Notes: generated by a model not told the origin, from the letters alone. Shown: positions 1 through 13,124, counted from the first letter of the stretch. The stretch: 64,000 nucleotides of DNA from Drechslerella dactyloides (GCA_020064725.1 JAGTWJ010000008.1:2232001-2296000); one strand, 5' to 3'. A program made the numbers and translations.

Positions 1-1790
1 TGTTTGCGCATCGATAGTCTACCGACGAGTCTTACCCTCATGCACATAAGCGAACAGCAAGCCGCCCGCCGTTCCAACTCTACATCCTACTTAGACCGAT
101 ATCTAAATTTAAAAAACCAACGCTCTGCACATATGTACGTTGACTCTCCAATCTCATGATAGAAGATACAAAGATAGATACAAATTCCGCTAGCTAGTGT
201 TGGGACTTTCTCACACCCGCCGTTCAGCTGCAGACCTGACAGCCCGACGTGACGTGACGTGACTGACAGGTGCAGCACACGCACGGCCGGCCGCCTCTCA
301 ATTGTAAGTGTATTATACCGATTTATACAATGGCGAACACCAGGGTCACTGTGGTTCCACGGAGCAAGCCCCGAGCGCAATGGAGTCCCCGCACTCGCCC
401 GCTGGCCCTATTGACAACCCGTATCACAGCGGCTTTTCGGAAATTCCACGCGGTGTTCGAATTCGGCCATGTCAAGGATGCCTCAACATCCCTCTGTTGA
501 TCACTAATGCTGGATGTTGACGATAGCCATCAGACCCGCGATGGTACTTCTATTTTCTACGGCAGCACATGTAATGTATTATTAGGCAGACACAATTCGT
601 CCTCTCGCCGCAAGTTACATAATTTGGCAGCGGCGGCGGCGGTGGCGGCAGTGTTGTTTCATGCGCTATTTGGGATCATCTCTCGCTTCGAACCCTTCGA
701 ATCCGCACACTCGCTCGGCAGGCAAACCAATCGACAGCGAGAGAGCACTCGTAATCATAAGCGTATCGTGAACTCGCAAGCGTAGTGCAACTCGCTGGAG
801 AAACGAGAAACAATCCTGTTTCCGCACACATGCATGTCGTTTGAGATCCAACACTGCGTCTATGTTTAGGTTTCGTAATCCGTCCCCATCGATCGCGCTG
901 AGCTGCGCCGGCGCGGCGACTGTTATCTTAGTAGTCAGTCGCACATGCATGCATATAGGCGCATGTGTCAGCTCGCTGATTCCGGCGAGGCGATGGCGTT
1001 TCCAAGTGCGACTTGTCGACGAATCAACTGCGCCTGCCGGCTGCCTGCAAACCCGGACACCCGGCGACCTGGCGAGACAGACTGCAGACATAACCCATAA
1101 CCCTTAGATACATCCGCAATCAAAATAAAATACATTATCAACTATCGGATTTCGATTGCGCTACAATCGTACGTTGTTCCACGTGGGTGCGGTATGGGTG
1201 CATGCGTTATGTTATATACGTGCTATTATCTCCGACTGCGAGGCCAGGGTGATTACATACGCCACTGGTAGCCACGGCGGTACCGGTCGGAGTGACTTCA
1301 ATACCAGGCTGTTGGGTCTTCCAGTAATATTGGTATTGCTGCTAAGCTAAGGTGGTCAATTATGCCAAGTTCACAGGTTGATTCCAACAAAGACTCGTAT
1401 CGCGAACGCCGAGTAGATTCGTCACACAAATATTTGTGTGACGATTATTTGCAAATAATCTAACAAATTAAGTAATTCAAATGTGAGTAGACGAGTTATG
1501 ATTGCCCCCTCGGCCTCCCTTATGATTTCATGAAGCTACCGGCTGACTTGATTTAGTACCTGGTCAAGCCACATTGACGTATTCAATCGCCCCTGCTTAT
1601 TCGTAGATAGACACAATTTCAGTGCATAAAGCAGACTCTTTGGAGATGTGTAACTTGAGCACCCCACGATCCGCGTAGTTACAAGTATATTGACGCCAAG
1701 CCCAACAATCCAATGCTCCTGTCATTGCCGCCAAAAATATATGCATTAGATTCGAGGATCATCGATTCAATCGAGCCGTTTAACATCTCG
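1..1790. other. Gene-free left flank
   Basis: No reading frame here resembles a known protein or shows convincing splice structure. The stretch holds a short GCG-type run near 630-650, a TGCATGCAT-type motif at 945-954, and two overlapping perfect palindromes at 1419-1460. Its right part is presumably the 3' untranslated and terminator region of the NLR gene that ends at 1791 on the minus strand. Confidence 0.6.
1419..1460. repeat. Two overlapping perfect palindromes
   Basis: Bases 1419-1444 form a perfect 26-bp palindrome (half-site tcgtcacacaaat followed by its reverse complement). Bases 1443-1460 form a second perfect 18-bp palindrome, gattatttgcaaataatc, which shares two bases with the first. 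Together they give a cruciform-capable 42-bp block in AT-rich DNA about 330 bp beyond the stop codon of the NLR gene. Function is unknown. They could be a protein-binding site, a transcript-end hairpin or the scar of a mobile element. Confidence 0.85.
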
Positions 1791-4700
1791 CTACGGCAAA
1801 TAATTCTTCCGTAGCTGTGATTTCCATTCGTCAAGGGAGATCCATTCGGATACTGTTCCATCCGCCTGCAGGCTGTCGGGATCCGGTACATCTTCTGCGG
1901 ACTTTTCAAGAAACCCCTCAAGATCCCATTTCGGTATCCGTAGTAGATTGTGGCCTTTATGGCAATGAAGACTTCCAATCATGGGCGCTGTCTTGCCTGC
2001 TCTCCCTTCTAGGGTCATATAGCACTTCTCGTCAAAGCCGCGAAGGCCTCGACAGTCAGCACATGCCCATATGGCGGTGTCCATCTTCCACTCCTTTCTA
2101 CATTTGTAGCATTTGAACAGAGACGATGGAGTTTCGTCGACGTCGGCATCGCCACCAGAAACAACCTCAGTCTCCTCCGTTACCTTCGCAGCAGGACGAA
2201 CAAAAAATTTCCTGGATTGCTTCTTACTAGCAACAAAAGTCCGCTGTGATTGCGCCCTGTATTCCCGCGGTAGTGAAGGACTCTTGGATATTTCTTGCAC
2301 TTCCTTCGTGATGATCCGAGTTTCGACCTCTATCGGGGCTCTCCTGACTCTCGACACCTTCGAGCTTGTCCCCTGGTCGTAATCTGGAGTAGAAGCTCCA
2401 GCAAAGTCGTCGTCAGAGTCACCGGTCTCGTGCGAGCTCTGTGGGATATTTCTGCCCTTTTGACTATCGCGCTTAGCATCGAGGCTGCCTTTTTGATACC
2501 ATATTCGCGTGCGCATAGCCCAGCAAATTCGCATGTTCGTAGTATCCTCGAGCGTGGTGAACAATCGTGAGAGTGTTTGGTACGCAAAATCATCGTTTGC
2601 TTCTTGGTCATCCGAGAGTAATGCGATGCCATCCTCAACTATGGCTCGGATATAGCTCCTAGCTTCGGTCGAATCTGGATTGACTCGGATCAAGCAGCAT
2701 GCCGCAATGTGCCTTGACCAAGCCTTGTGTGAGCCACCGACCAACTCAGCAAGTGGAGCTACGATGTCAGAATTTCCCGGCTTCTCGAAGTAGGCTTGCG
2801 CCAAATTTTCAGTCAAGGACACCAAGTCGCTCTCTGGCAGGCGGCCGCTAGATGAAGCCAGCTTGGACAGATCCCAGGCTCTTTTCCAGACGCCAATAGC
2901 TTCATTGTGATATCTTTCAACTTTCGATTTAGAGAGGACAGAGCCAAACGCATTCAGGATGCTGAAATGTAGTTTTTCCCGTGTTTGTGAACCAGCAGCA
3001 GCTAATTTGAAGAAATCCTCGACAATCGCCCATGCATCTTCCCTTTGTATGAGGGAGTCGCCAGCATTGGCTGCCTTTGCAATGATATCCAAAATCGGGA
3101 TCTCCGTGGTGCAGAGAAAGTCGTACTTCAAGTCGTCCAAATATGGATACCAATGGTCCTTAGTCGCATTCAGTTCTTTCAAGAACTCGACGACATAAGG
3201 CAAATTTCTGTCAGTTGCGTAGCGTTGTAAAACATTAGCATATTGGTAGAAATGATTATAACAATGATGAAGACTCTCTTGGTAGGATCTCGCAGCGCCG
3301 GGACGGCTGCTGGCTGTTTTCCACAGCCTATTCCCTAAAGCCCATGCTATACGGGCTCTAAGGCGGAGGCCGTTCCTCGCGACTGATAAGGCCTTGTCGC
3401 TCTCAAGGCTTTCCTGGCTCTCAAAAGTGGTCTTGGCTTTTGTCAACATCTCGATGGCTTCGCTATCCTCCGTGCAAAAGTGGTCGCCAAGTACAAAGCA
3501 CGCAAACCAATTGTTTGGATCGAGGTCAACGGCCACCATAGCCCTTTCGTAGGAAGGGTTCATCCCTCCTAAAGGACTGTCGCCTTTCTGACAGAACTGA
3601 AAAAGCATTCCCGACTCGTTCGCGCGCCAGAGAGCTGATGGTATGTTGCGGTCCTTTATAGCCACGGCTGCCCACTTTTCTATGTTTCTGGCTACATCCT
3701 CACCAGGTCTCTCGCTTTCGAGTATTTCGTGCAGTTCTGAACCCTCATCCATGTACTCTTTCGCAGTATCTACCATCTTTTCCGTGGCATCTTTCATTTC
3801 TTGAGAGTCGTATTGCCCGGTCTAAGTTGTGTTGAAACCCGTAGATGTCAGCTAATTTCTTTCCGCGGGCAGATATATCCGCATCTACCAATAAATGCAT
3901 CAACTCACCCGTAGTAAATATCCGTAGAGAAAGGCGCCTGATGCCAGAAGCTCTCGATTGCTGAACTTCACAGTTCCGAAAAGCTGGTATGCCATGCGTT
4001 TCGCGGCTGGCGAGAGGAGAACCTCATGAAGCTTGGCTTCATCGGATGCCTTGACAGCCTCCACGAAACCTTTACCAACCTCACTTGTGATACCCTTGAC
4101 GACTGACTCGTCTTTAAACCAAGAAGCAACCAAGTCGACAGCTTCGCGCGAATATACCCATTGGCTACGAGCCATTAGAATCTGTTTGTACTCGCCCTTT
4201 TGCCACGAATCTCGGCTAATTTCAATATCTGTTGGCCAGAAAAGAGCGTCGATAGCAGCATCATCACTGAGGAGCCGAGCGAGCCGCTCTGCTACCTGAA
4301 CCTTGAGCGCCGGGTCCGCTACAGAATGATTGACCGCGCTCAGGTGATCAACAAGCCAAAGAGTTGCGTACCGGCGGAGGCTAGGATGGTCTCGATGGAG
4401 CCCTTCCTCTGTCAGGATTACCAGGCATTTCAGTGCAATTTTTATATCAGCTGACTCTGTGTTCCGATGGATCTGCTCTTCAAGTTGTTGCATTTTGTAG
4501 CGACCCTCGAAGAAAGCCTCGAATTGAAAGCGTTGATATAGACTTTCCGGACAGACAGTTTTCAAGAAATGGCGTACAATATCGATCTCTGTCTGCTGCA
4601 CGGTCACTTTGCCAACCACTGACGGACCGTCTGGTATTGATTCTGTCGTCTTGTCCGAGCTCCATCTCACAAAATCGTTTGTGTCATCCGGGCCCGTGAG

Positions 4701-7224
4701 CGTGAAGATCTGTGAATACTGCTTCAAACTCTTCCGAAGAAATGGCGCTACCCACCATACAGAAGGCGCCTCACCGCCAATTTGGCTTTGCAAATGGCGG
4801 CGCATCGCGAGGATAATCTCCAATTCCTTAACGGACAGCCACTGTTTGGCACAATCAACCCACAGAATGACCTCGTTGAGCTCGTGAATTTCGCCAGCTG
4901 TAAGAGTTTTCTCGAGCGCGGAGATAGTGTTCTTGATCTGTTCCGGGTGGGACTTGTAATTAGCGGCCAAGATGACAATCTCTCGGATATCAGCTTCGAA
5001 TTTGGCCAGCTTTATCTTTTCTATGGTGTCGTTCAGAATAGAGTAGTCATGTCGACTTGCGGCAAAAAGATCTTTAGCCACGTCGTCGCGTAGTTTTGTT
5101 TTACGGTGATTTGCCTTATTCTCGTCATGTTGGGTCTCAAGTCCTGGTGCATCATGGCGGAAATGGTCCATCTCGTCCAACCGGTGGCTGATGTAAAGGA
5201 TTATATCATTCTTGTTGTGTTCAGAGATGGCAATAGTGTCATACGCCTTTGTATTATCGGGCCCTTTGATTGACCGCCAGCAGTTGAGCATGTAGGCTGT
5301 GGCGGTCAGGAGCAGTCGCACATTCTTTGCCATGGAAAAAGCTTTCAGTAGTGGGACCAGCTTCGGGGCCAAGGCAGCGTCCTCGGGGATGTCGATGAAT
5401 ATGAAAGATGTTATTCCACTGTTCTTACGCTCATCAAGATCGAAGAATAGTTGTTTCCAGAGGCGAATAGCATCAGAGGCGTCAAGGTTCTCCTTCTCAA
5501 TCTGAGTAGCCATAGCAGTAGCCATGGCTTCACTCTCATTTGCCAGCTGCCAGAGCAAAGACCGGGTGACTGTGTGAATGAACTGAGCTGGCCAATCTTC
5601 CCCTCGGTCACCGGCAACCGTTTGCTTCGTTCGACTAGTCTCGGCAAAGAAGTAGGCAATGATGGGCCGGTTTAGTAGTGAACCACTCCGAGCCTGAGCT
5701 TCAAGATGCCTTCTCAAGATACTGGTCATGAGCCAAGTTTTGCCGGCGTTGGCTTCTCCCTGGAGCACAAGGATGGAGTTATCGATTGTCTGGCCCTCGC
5801 GGACATTACCCCACTTTTCGAAGAGAGACACTTCCGCCGTCCACTCTCCCATTTCTGGAATCAGATCTCCCACACGATTACCAAAAATCTCTTGCCAGGT
5901 AGCTATCGGTTCACCCTCTCTGTTGAGTGCCACATGGCTAAATCCCAGGTTCTTGATAATCGTTTGCCTTCGACTCTTGATCAATTTCTCTCGCTCATCG
6001 ACCTTCATCTTAACCTCCAGCATGTTTCGAATTGTTGCGGCCGTTTCCAGTATTGCCGCACCAATGGCAAGGTCCTCATTCTGGGCAAGCTTGCCCAGTC
6101 TTTCCCATAAAGTTCCGATCTTATCTTCTTTCCCAGTGAAGAGTTTCTTAAAGAATAGTCCAGTCCTTTTACCCTTGCTGCGCAACTCGAAGGCTGTCGC
6201 GCATATATCAACAAAGAGCTCCGTATTCTCAGCGATATGGAGGGCCAATTCCAGGTTCAAGTTTGGGCCGGCCCAAATTACGATATATCTTTGACAACGG
6301 CGAAGAAACGTGGGGCAGCCATCCAGCATAGTTCCAAGGTCGTCGATCATGGTTTCGTAATCTTGCCATGCCTGAATGAGGTAAACAAGTGCGCTGAATC
6401 CACACTCTACGCCTGGAACCACCTACTAAGGGTCAGGAGCGGCCGATTAAACATTCAAAAGCACACTATAGGAGTGAATGAAGCTAGTCAGGTGAAGAGA
6501 GAATCAAAAGCGGGAGGGTTTGATGTTTCATTGATGATGCAAAGCAAATTTGGAACAAGAAGTTGTCCTCGTGGACAGCTGGAGATCGATATATCGATAG
6601 TGTGAATTTGTTCATATATATGCATTTTGCACTTACCAGCCCTGCCGTAGGTCCAGCCACGGTAGCCAATGTTTTCAGGCAATCCAAGGTTGTCGTTAAC
6701 CCATTTTTAAACATTTGTGCCATCTCATCCCGATCCCCCGCCTCCTCCTGCATAATCTCTAGCTCTTCCCCCAGCTTTTGTTCCCCCCCATTGCTCTCTG
6801 GCTTCTTGGACTCCTTGTTGCTCTTTGATTTGGTCCTCCCGAACATCAAGAATTTTTTCTCGTTATGCTTCTCATTCTGCGTTTCATTCGGTTTTTCCTT
6901 TGTCTTCCCCCTTTTCAACGTCGCAACTAACTTGCCGATGTCCGTAGAAAGCTGCTTGAAATCTTGAGACTTGTCACCGTCGGATATAAACCGCTCACTA
7001 TCAAATTGTGAATTGCTTATAGTATCTTCTGGTGCCATTTTCTTGATCTTGCTTCTGATTCTTTTATGGACTTCATCGACTTGCTTGCGGATGGAATCTG
7101 ATTCGTTGCCACCCAAAATTGCATTTTGGTGGTCTCGTAAACCAGACCCTTCCTTGAGTTCCTCTGCGTTGGTTTGGCGCTGCGAGACCACATTTTGGCG
7201 AACTGTTAATTTTAGTCCCAGCAT
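1791..7224 (-). CDS. NLR-like STAND receptor (Goodbye-like, NACHT, TPR-like, ZZ-like)
   Basis: Three exons join in phase 0: 7224-6637, 6422-3909 and 3821-1791. The introns are 214 and 87 bp, with GTAAGT and GTGAGT donors, and the product is 1710 residues. Residues 1-170 are charged and Lys-rich. Residues about 185-340 resemble the fungal STAND N-terminal Goodbye domain. A Walker A motif GEANAGKT lies at 418-425 and a Walker B-like FIFID at 536-540, which marks a NACHT-type P-loop NTPase. After about residue 1060 there are weak TPR-like helical repeats. Residues 1605-1664 carry a CxxC, CxxC, Cys, HxxxH pattern like a ZZ zinc finger. Proteins of this build act as cytoplasmic sensors in fungal heterokaryon incompatibility and immunity; the ligand here is unknown. 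The reading frame is intact, with no stop or frameshift. The Goodbye and TPR calls rest on sequence impression only. Confidence 0.85.
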
Positions 7225-8336
7225 AGCGGCGGTTGTGAGCAGTTTATGTGAGGTACTGTTACATGTAAAATGAAGATGTGAAATCCAGTTTGCGAATATC
7301 AGTGCTGGGAGCTGGAGCTCGAGTGTTATATACCCCGCCTACCCAGCTGCGGCTGCGCTCGCCTCCTCCAAGCTAACATGCACCCAGTAAGTTTATATCC
7401 ATAAACGGTTAGTCTGTGCAAAAAGGGGTCTGTGCGACATACGGATGCATGCCAGAAGCACGCAGGATCGATTCTATCTGGATCTTGTCATACAGATCTC
7501 CATTCCTGATCTGCAATTTTTCAAATCTTGGATAGGTTCAGCTGCGTGGTTGCATCTTATTCGTCTCTTAAGGGGCTCAGCCGCATAATGATGCATCTAT
7601 GAGATCAATATTAACATACAAATCCAACAAATTTTGCGATATGTACACCAATATTATCTGGACAACACTGTAAAAAGGAGTGTCTAGTTTACATTTACAA
7701 GACTATATTAACATTGACGTGAGCTGGTGGTCGTGGAACACACCAATCACGGAAGATATATTTGGATATATGAGGCACACCCTCAACAATCGAAAGTTTA
7801 TAAAATTCGAGGACTCATTCATAGCATGGTCTGACTCAAAGCTTTATCTTCCCAAACGCCTATGCTTTCCCATATAACCTCAACGCTGATATCGAGATGT
7901 CACTGCACCTTCTGTTGGCCTCGATATCAGTTGCAGAGCTCCAGACTCACCATGGCGCCCATGCATGGTAGCCCACTAGTTCCAGCAAACATAGGTCCAT
8001 TACGGCAGGTATATTGGAATAGTTATTCCTCCTGATCCCGGGTTTTTCTATGACGTTAATTCACGGGTCGCGAATGCGAGGCTTTGTTGCGCGCATATAC
8101 CACATCAAATCAGCTCTTTCGAGAATAATGGAAATCAAAGCTCATTTTATCTTAAGTGCGTCATCCAAGGGTTCCGTCCGGGGTCTAGTGCAAATCCGAC
8201 AACGCTCGATTCTTACTCAGAAATTTTCGAGCGATCAATAAATACTACATGGCCATCGTCGTGTCTTTAGGCCATATCAAACCTCGTCTCACTATATACA
8301 ACCGCCCTTGCAAAAGCCTAGGACTACCTTCTCCAA
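7225..8336. other. Intergenic: NLR promoter side and MSH1 3' side
   Basis: No gene is supported. Both flanking genes run on the minus strand, so this stretch holds the MSH1 3' end and the NLR promoter. A perfect 11-bp inverted repeat, ctgatatcgag at 7886-7896 and ctcgatatcag at 7920-7930, could fold into a hairpin with a 23-nt loop. Confidence 0.5.
7325..7334 (-). promoter_or_regulatory. TATA-like box of the NLR gene
   Basis: On the minus strand the sequence reads ggtatataac, about 100 bp upstream of the ATG at 7224. Its spacing suits a core promoter. Assignment is by position and motif only. Confidence 0.45.
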
Positions 8337-11300
8337 CTATTTACAAATTAAGGGAAAATTTGTACCCATAACGCTGATACTTGATGCTCTAGCGTATGAG
8401 AAGAATCTCTTATCCAGAATACCGCTCCCTTTCACTTTCTCACTTACCAAAATCTCCTCTGCAGTCTTCACCGCCAATCCTGGCAGCCCTGCGACTCTTG
8501 CAACCTTTATCGCGTGACTTTTCATATTCACCCCTCTTCGCAGCTTGTGCACATAGCTCCACCCTCCACCATCCTTATCCTCCATCACATCCGTGCAATA
8601 CGCACCGACCTTCTTCCTACTATCTTTCCCGCTACCATCCTCCACCTCGCCTTGCCACCCCTGCGCCAACTCCACGAGCCCGTGAAAGTGCGTCGCAAAC
8701 AGCACCCGACACTTACACACCTCCCATAGGTACCGCAGCACTCCACCGGCAATCGCGTACCCGTCCTCCACTGTCGTTCCTCTGCCGACTTCATCCATGA
8801 TTACAAAGCTGCGTTCTGTCGCGTTTCTTAATATATGTGCCGTCTCCATCATCTCCACCATAAACGTCGACTGCTGGCGGTAAAGGTCATCTGCCGAGCC
8901 CACACGGCTGAAAATCTGATCAATGATGCCAATTTCGGCGTGTTCGGCGGGGACGTAAGATCCCGTTTGCGCGAGGATTGATATCAACGCGTTTTGCCGT
9001 AGAAACGTGGATTTACCGGCCATGTTCGGTCTGCATGTATGCCCGGCGAATTATGCAACAGATGTGGCATTAGTGATACTCTACCGACACGCTTTGCCAT
9101 CTTTGCGATCATAGAGAAGGCGTCGTAATATTCCGAAGAGCAGATATACGTACCCGGTAATGATCCATATCGACTCTTCGTCGCCCACAAAACAGTCGTT
9201 CGCCACAAAGCTCCTCCCCTGATCGCCCAGACTTTTCTGTACAGTCGCATGCCGCCCGCCGATAATCTTATGCGCAGTTCCCATGTTCAAAATCGGGCGT
9301 ACCCACCCGTTTTCCTTTGCAAGTACTGCAAAGCTGCTTGCGATGTCGATTTCATCCAAGACGGCTGCATTTCGCCGCAGCGCATGAATGTTGAGGATGA
9401 CCTGCTTGCGTATGTTATACAACACTCGCTGCTCCTCAGCACGGATCGCAAGGCGAGCCATTTCGATGCGAGAACCCAGTCTGGTCCATTCGGGGAGGTG
9501 GTAAGAGTGTGTCGACTTTGACGAGCCGACGGGGATGGCAGAGGATAATATCCCCTTCGTCATATCGGGTAGTGCGCGCGCTTTGATATGTAAGATGTGA
9601 CCGAGGGATGGAGTCCACTTCAGCGCGATGAGGTGTTCGCTGACCTGGGATTCGTCGAGAAGCGTGGTCTCCATGACTTGCTTTTCGACCATTACGTCGT
9701 CGAGATCTTTGTGGAGCCGTTCGAGCGTTGGCGATGCAGCACGGTGCATGATCCATGGCTCTGTCTTTTCTCTGTCCACTTCCTTAAGAATTCTGTGACC
9801 TCGCGGCTTCGTTGGTGTCTTATCGGCCTTCTTCGCCTTGCTTTTTCTCCCTCTTTTCGGTTTCTCCTCTTCTTCCTGAACTACGACTTCCTCATCTATC
9901 TCTATGCTCTCTTCCATCTCGCCAGGCATGATCATATCTGGCGTCATATCGCCCTTATCCACTGCCCTCGCGAGCTCTGTGATCTCTGCGGCTTTCATAT
10001 CTTCGATCGTATGCTGTAGCATTAATCCATTCTCGTCGATAGACTTTATGATCATATCAGCCAGCTCCATCAGGTGTGAGATTCTCCCGAGCAAGTTGTT
10101 CACAACCGTCAGGCTCTCGTCTTTGCTCGGCGGCGAAGCTTTCATGCATTCGACTATGCTTTGCGTCGCTAAGATCGTCCGCGCAAGCGCGACTAGGTCG
10201 TCGGCATCTCCACGGCCAAATGACATCTTTTGAACGAGGCGTTGTGAGTCATGGGTTAGTTTCAGTTTATGCTGGATATCTACGAGCAGCTGTTGGGATT
10301 GAATGAAGTGCTCGACCAGGTTGAGTCTGTCGTTGATAATCTTGACGCTAGTTTCAGGCGATGCTGTACAAAGCGCCCAGGTTAGTTTAGCATTGGAGAG
10401 TTGAGATCAAATAGCTGATCTCTATATTGTAGAGGGAGAGAAGAGGGACATACTTAGCCACATTCCCAGTCTTCTCGCTCCGCTCCGTGTCACCGTCCGC
10501 CTCACGGTCTTCAAGAGCGTCCCTACTCCACCAGCAACCCCATCTTTCATCGTCGTCTTGATTTCAAGAGCCCTCATCGTCACTGAGTCGATCAGCATGC
10601 TGTTTTCCTTAGATCGCCGAATCGGGGGCTGAAGCTTCATTGACAACCCCTGTAGTTTATCTTTGACATATGATAGTAGCGTGCTCCCCGCTGCTACTTC
10701 TTCGTTTTCAAACCCCTGATAGCGCAGGAGACCAGCGGAACCAGGCTCCAACAGACTTTGCCAGGAGTCTATATCTTGCGGGGCAATAGCAGACGTGTGA
10801 AATGTCATAAGCCGCTTCTCTTGCTCGAGGAGCCGGACTTCAGGCGTATTGCGGCACGCCTCATCGATGACGATCTCACGCGGTCCAATCCGCGCAAGCT
10901 CGGCCGAAAGTGCTCCGCGAGAACTGATCTGTGTGAAAAAGTCGCCAGTGGAGAGATCTAGCCATGCAAGTCCCACAGGCACTCGCGTGTCAAACTCACT
11001 AGCAACCTCTCCGCCATCTTCAATCCCGTTGCCCGTGATGACGGGATTGATAGCTGGCCAAACACACAACAGGTAATTATTCTCATACGGATCCATAAAC
11101 TTCTCGTCGATCAGTGTCCCTGGGGTAATGATCCTTGTTACTCGTCTATCCCACATAAGCCCGAAGCTTGGATGGTCCTTGTCTTCTTTATTCGGGTTCG
11201 GGTACTCTTCTGCAATCGCGATATGACGCGACAAGTCCTGTACAAGAACTTTGAGGAATCTATCAAGTTGGAAGAACGGAAAGCCTGCCTTCAACGATTA

Positions 11301-11840
11301 CTCGCATTAATGAATGGGCCCCAGAGACCTCGTAGCCGATAGATATGGAGAGACGAAGCACTGAGAGAAGTGAGGATGTATACACACCATCGGCACATCC
11401 GCGTCCTTCCCTCGCGTCCGCTTTCTTCCAACTTTCAGTCCCAACAACGGCCCGATTTCTTCCGCCTGCTCAAAATAAAGCTCATAGAACCCCCCGACGC
11501 GCGTAAGGACCACGCATTCCCCGAACTTTGAAATATTCGCCCTAGCCTGCGCAATCACATACGGGTATTGCGGTCCCTGCGGCCTTGGGAGCTCCGGTAA
11601 TGGCTCGACCGATAAAGCGCCCTGCGGGATCGCGAGCAGCGATACCTTCGTCTTACGTTTGGCACCGCGTGACTGAATGTATGGTGCCAATTTTGGCGAT
11701 ATCTCTCGCGTCGCGTTGGATGACTGCAACGGGGATAAGCAGATGCATGTTGGTGGTCTTTCGTACGCCCTGATCCGTCGATGAGGCGATGCAAATGAAT
11801 GACAATGGCGAGATGGAATGCCTAGTTTCAGTCGCTTCAT
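8337..11840 (-). CDS. MSH1: Mitochondrial DNA mismatch repair protein Msh1 (MutS family)
   Basis: Four exons are supported: 11840-11388, 11288-10454, 10363-9154 and 9030-8337. The introns are 99, 90 and 123 bp, and the product is 1063 residues. Residues 106-125 hold the MutS domain I mismatch-contact region with the Gly-Phe-Tyr-Glu core (GGFYELYF). The region before the ATPase has the lever and clamp layout of MutS. The ATPase has Walker A GPNMAGKST at 833-841, split by the last intron, and Walker B FVIMDE at 908-913. The domain I wording and the lack of Msh2-6-type N-terminal extensions point to Msh1, which acts in mitochondrial DNA stability. The first 60 residues are rich in Arg, Ser and His and poor in acidic residues, which fits a mitochondrial presequence. 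The start is the least certain point: a further ATG-led frame lies upstream to 12018 and could join through a short extra intron near 11770-11730. An acidic and then Lys-rich insert lies at about residues 505-555. Confidence 0.9.
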
Positions 11841-13124
11841 GATGCAGAGTCGACGTTCGATTCACCGTATGTAAGGAGTGTCTGCGGGGCGGACGTCGCG
11901 TAAGGTTTGAAGATTCTGCGTTGGCCTGTTGCAGATAGAACAGGCTTATGTAAGCGCTACCAAAAAATGCAACAAAGAGCATTATCCACCATCTTCGCCG
12001 CCAAATCGTATCCTGCAAATGTCACCTTCTAGAAACGTCGAGTCAAGGCTTTGTCGTATTGAGACGAAAACTTCTGCGTACCGAAATTAGTGGTCTCAGT
12101 CGGAATCCGCGCCTTGCTCATCCACTCACACACCCAAGCCATTATTCGACAGCGTCCGCAGGGCTAGCATGGGAAACTTCGACATATGCATGTCCTTTGG
12201 CAGTAATTACCATCTTCGAAATATCCAATTTACAAGGAGCCAAACAGAAGTTCTTATATTCCTGAATGTATCCATTTTATGTGAATTTCGATCTGGAAGC
12301 AAGCCCAAGAGCTCGGGTTCAGTCTCCTATATGGATTATCGGGCGTAATGAATTTGATCATTCAAAAGTGCTCAGCCTTAGTTGTTTTTGAGCTCTAGAA
12401 TGGGACAATTGTACAATATTCCTCCAAGCTCGAGTCTTGACCCATGCATCATAATATACGATTAGATCCGATCAGACCTGTGCATGCGATCAATACAATA
12501 GGGGTCTAGGAATAACCTATAATATGATTATTTGAAATTGGTACGAGTGAGATGTTCTAGACCTCGTAAACAGGACAGCGTTAAGACCTTGCTTGGCTAG
12601 CTGCGTATAGCTTATATTGACCAAGCATTCGGAATCCGAGTTTCCGTCCATGGTAGGCGCAACCATGTGTCCGGGATCAAGCTTTCTAGGCAAGCGAAGC
12701 GACAAGTGGCCATGATTTGTAGTAGGTTACACCACTTTCTCCTGCCAAACGGAAAATTCCCGACGGTGCTTTGTCCTGAACCGAGACCGTAAATGAACAA
12801 TTAGCACGTAGAAGACTTGCCGCCAAACTGGGAGGAGTTTATCCGCGGTCCCGGTTCCTGTAATATATAGACGTATGTTAAAGGTGGGAATCGTCGAATA
12901 CGAGATATACGGGTTCGCTAATCGACGCATCGACGCGTTCCAGAAGCTTGGGCACACAAAGCGTACCACAAGCCGAGTAGCGATATAGGAACACATGAGA
13001 GCTGGATATCTATAAAACGCACTTCTGGGACGCCTTCAAATTTACCTTTCTATCAACATCAACATAATATATTAAAGCCATAAAATAATCCTCACTACTA
13101 GATACTATCGGCCAAGCCATCACA
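11841..13124. other. Divergent intergenic region MSH1/CVNH
   Basis: No gene is supported between the divergent MSH1 and CVNH starts. The open frames are short and lack recognisable domains. Apart from the TATA box at 13011 I see no clear regulatory element. Confidence 0.5.
13011..13017 (+). promoter_or_regulatory. TATA box of the CVNH lectin gene
   Basis: A canonical tataaaa lies 114 bp upstream of the ATG at 13125. The gap leaves room for a 5' leader of roughly 80 nt. Confidence 0.6.

Noticed and set aside
5728..6294. Plus-strand open frame of 188 codons
   Set aside because: It is antisense to the NACHT exon, Ser/Leu-rich and without domain features.
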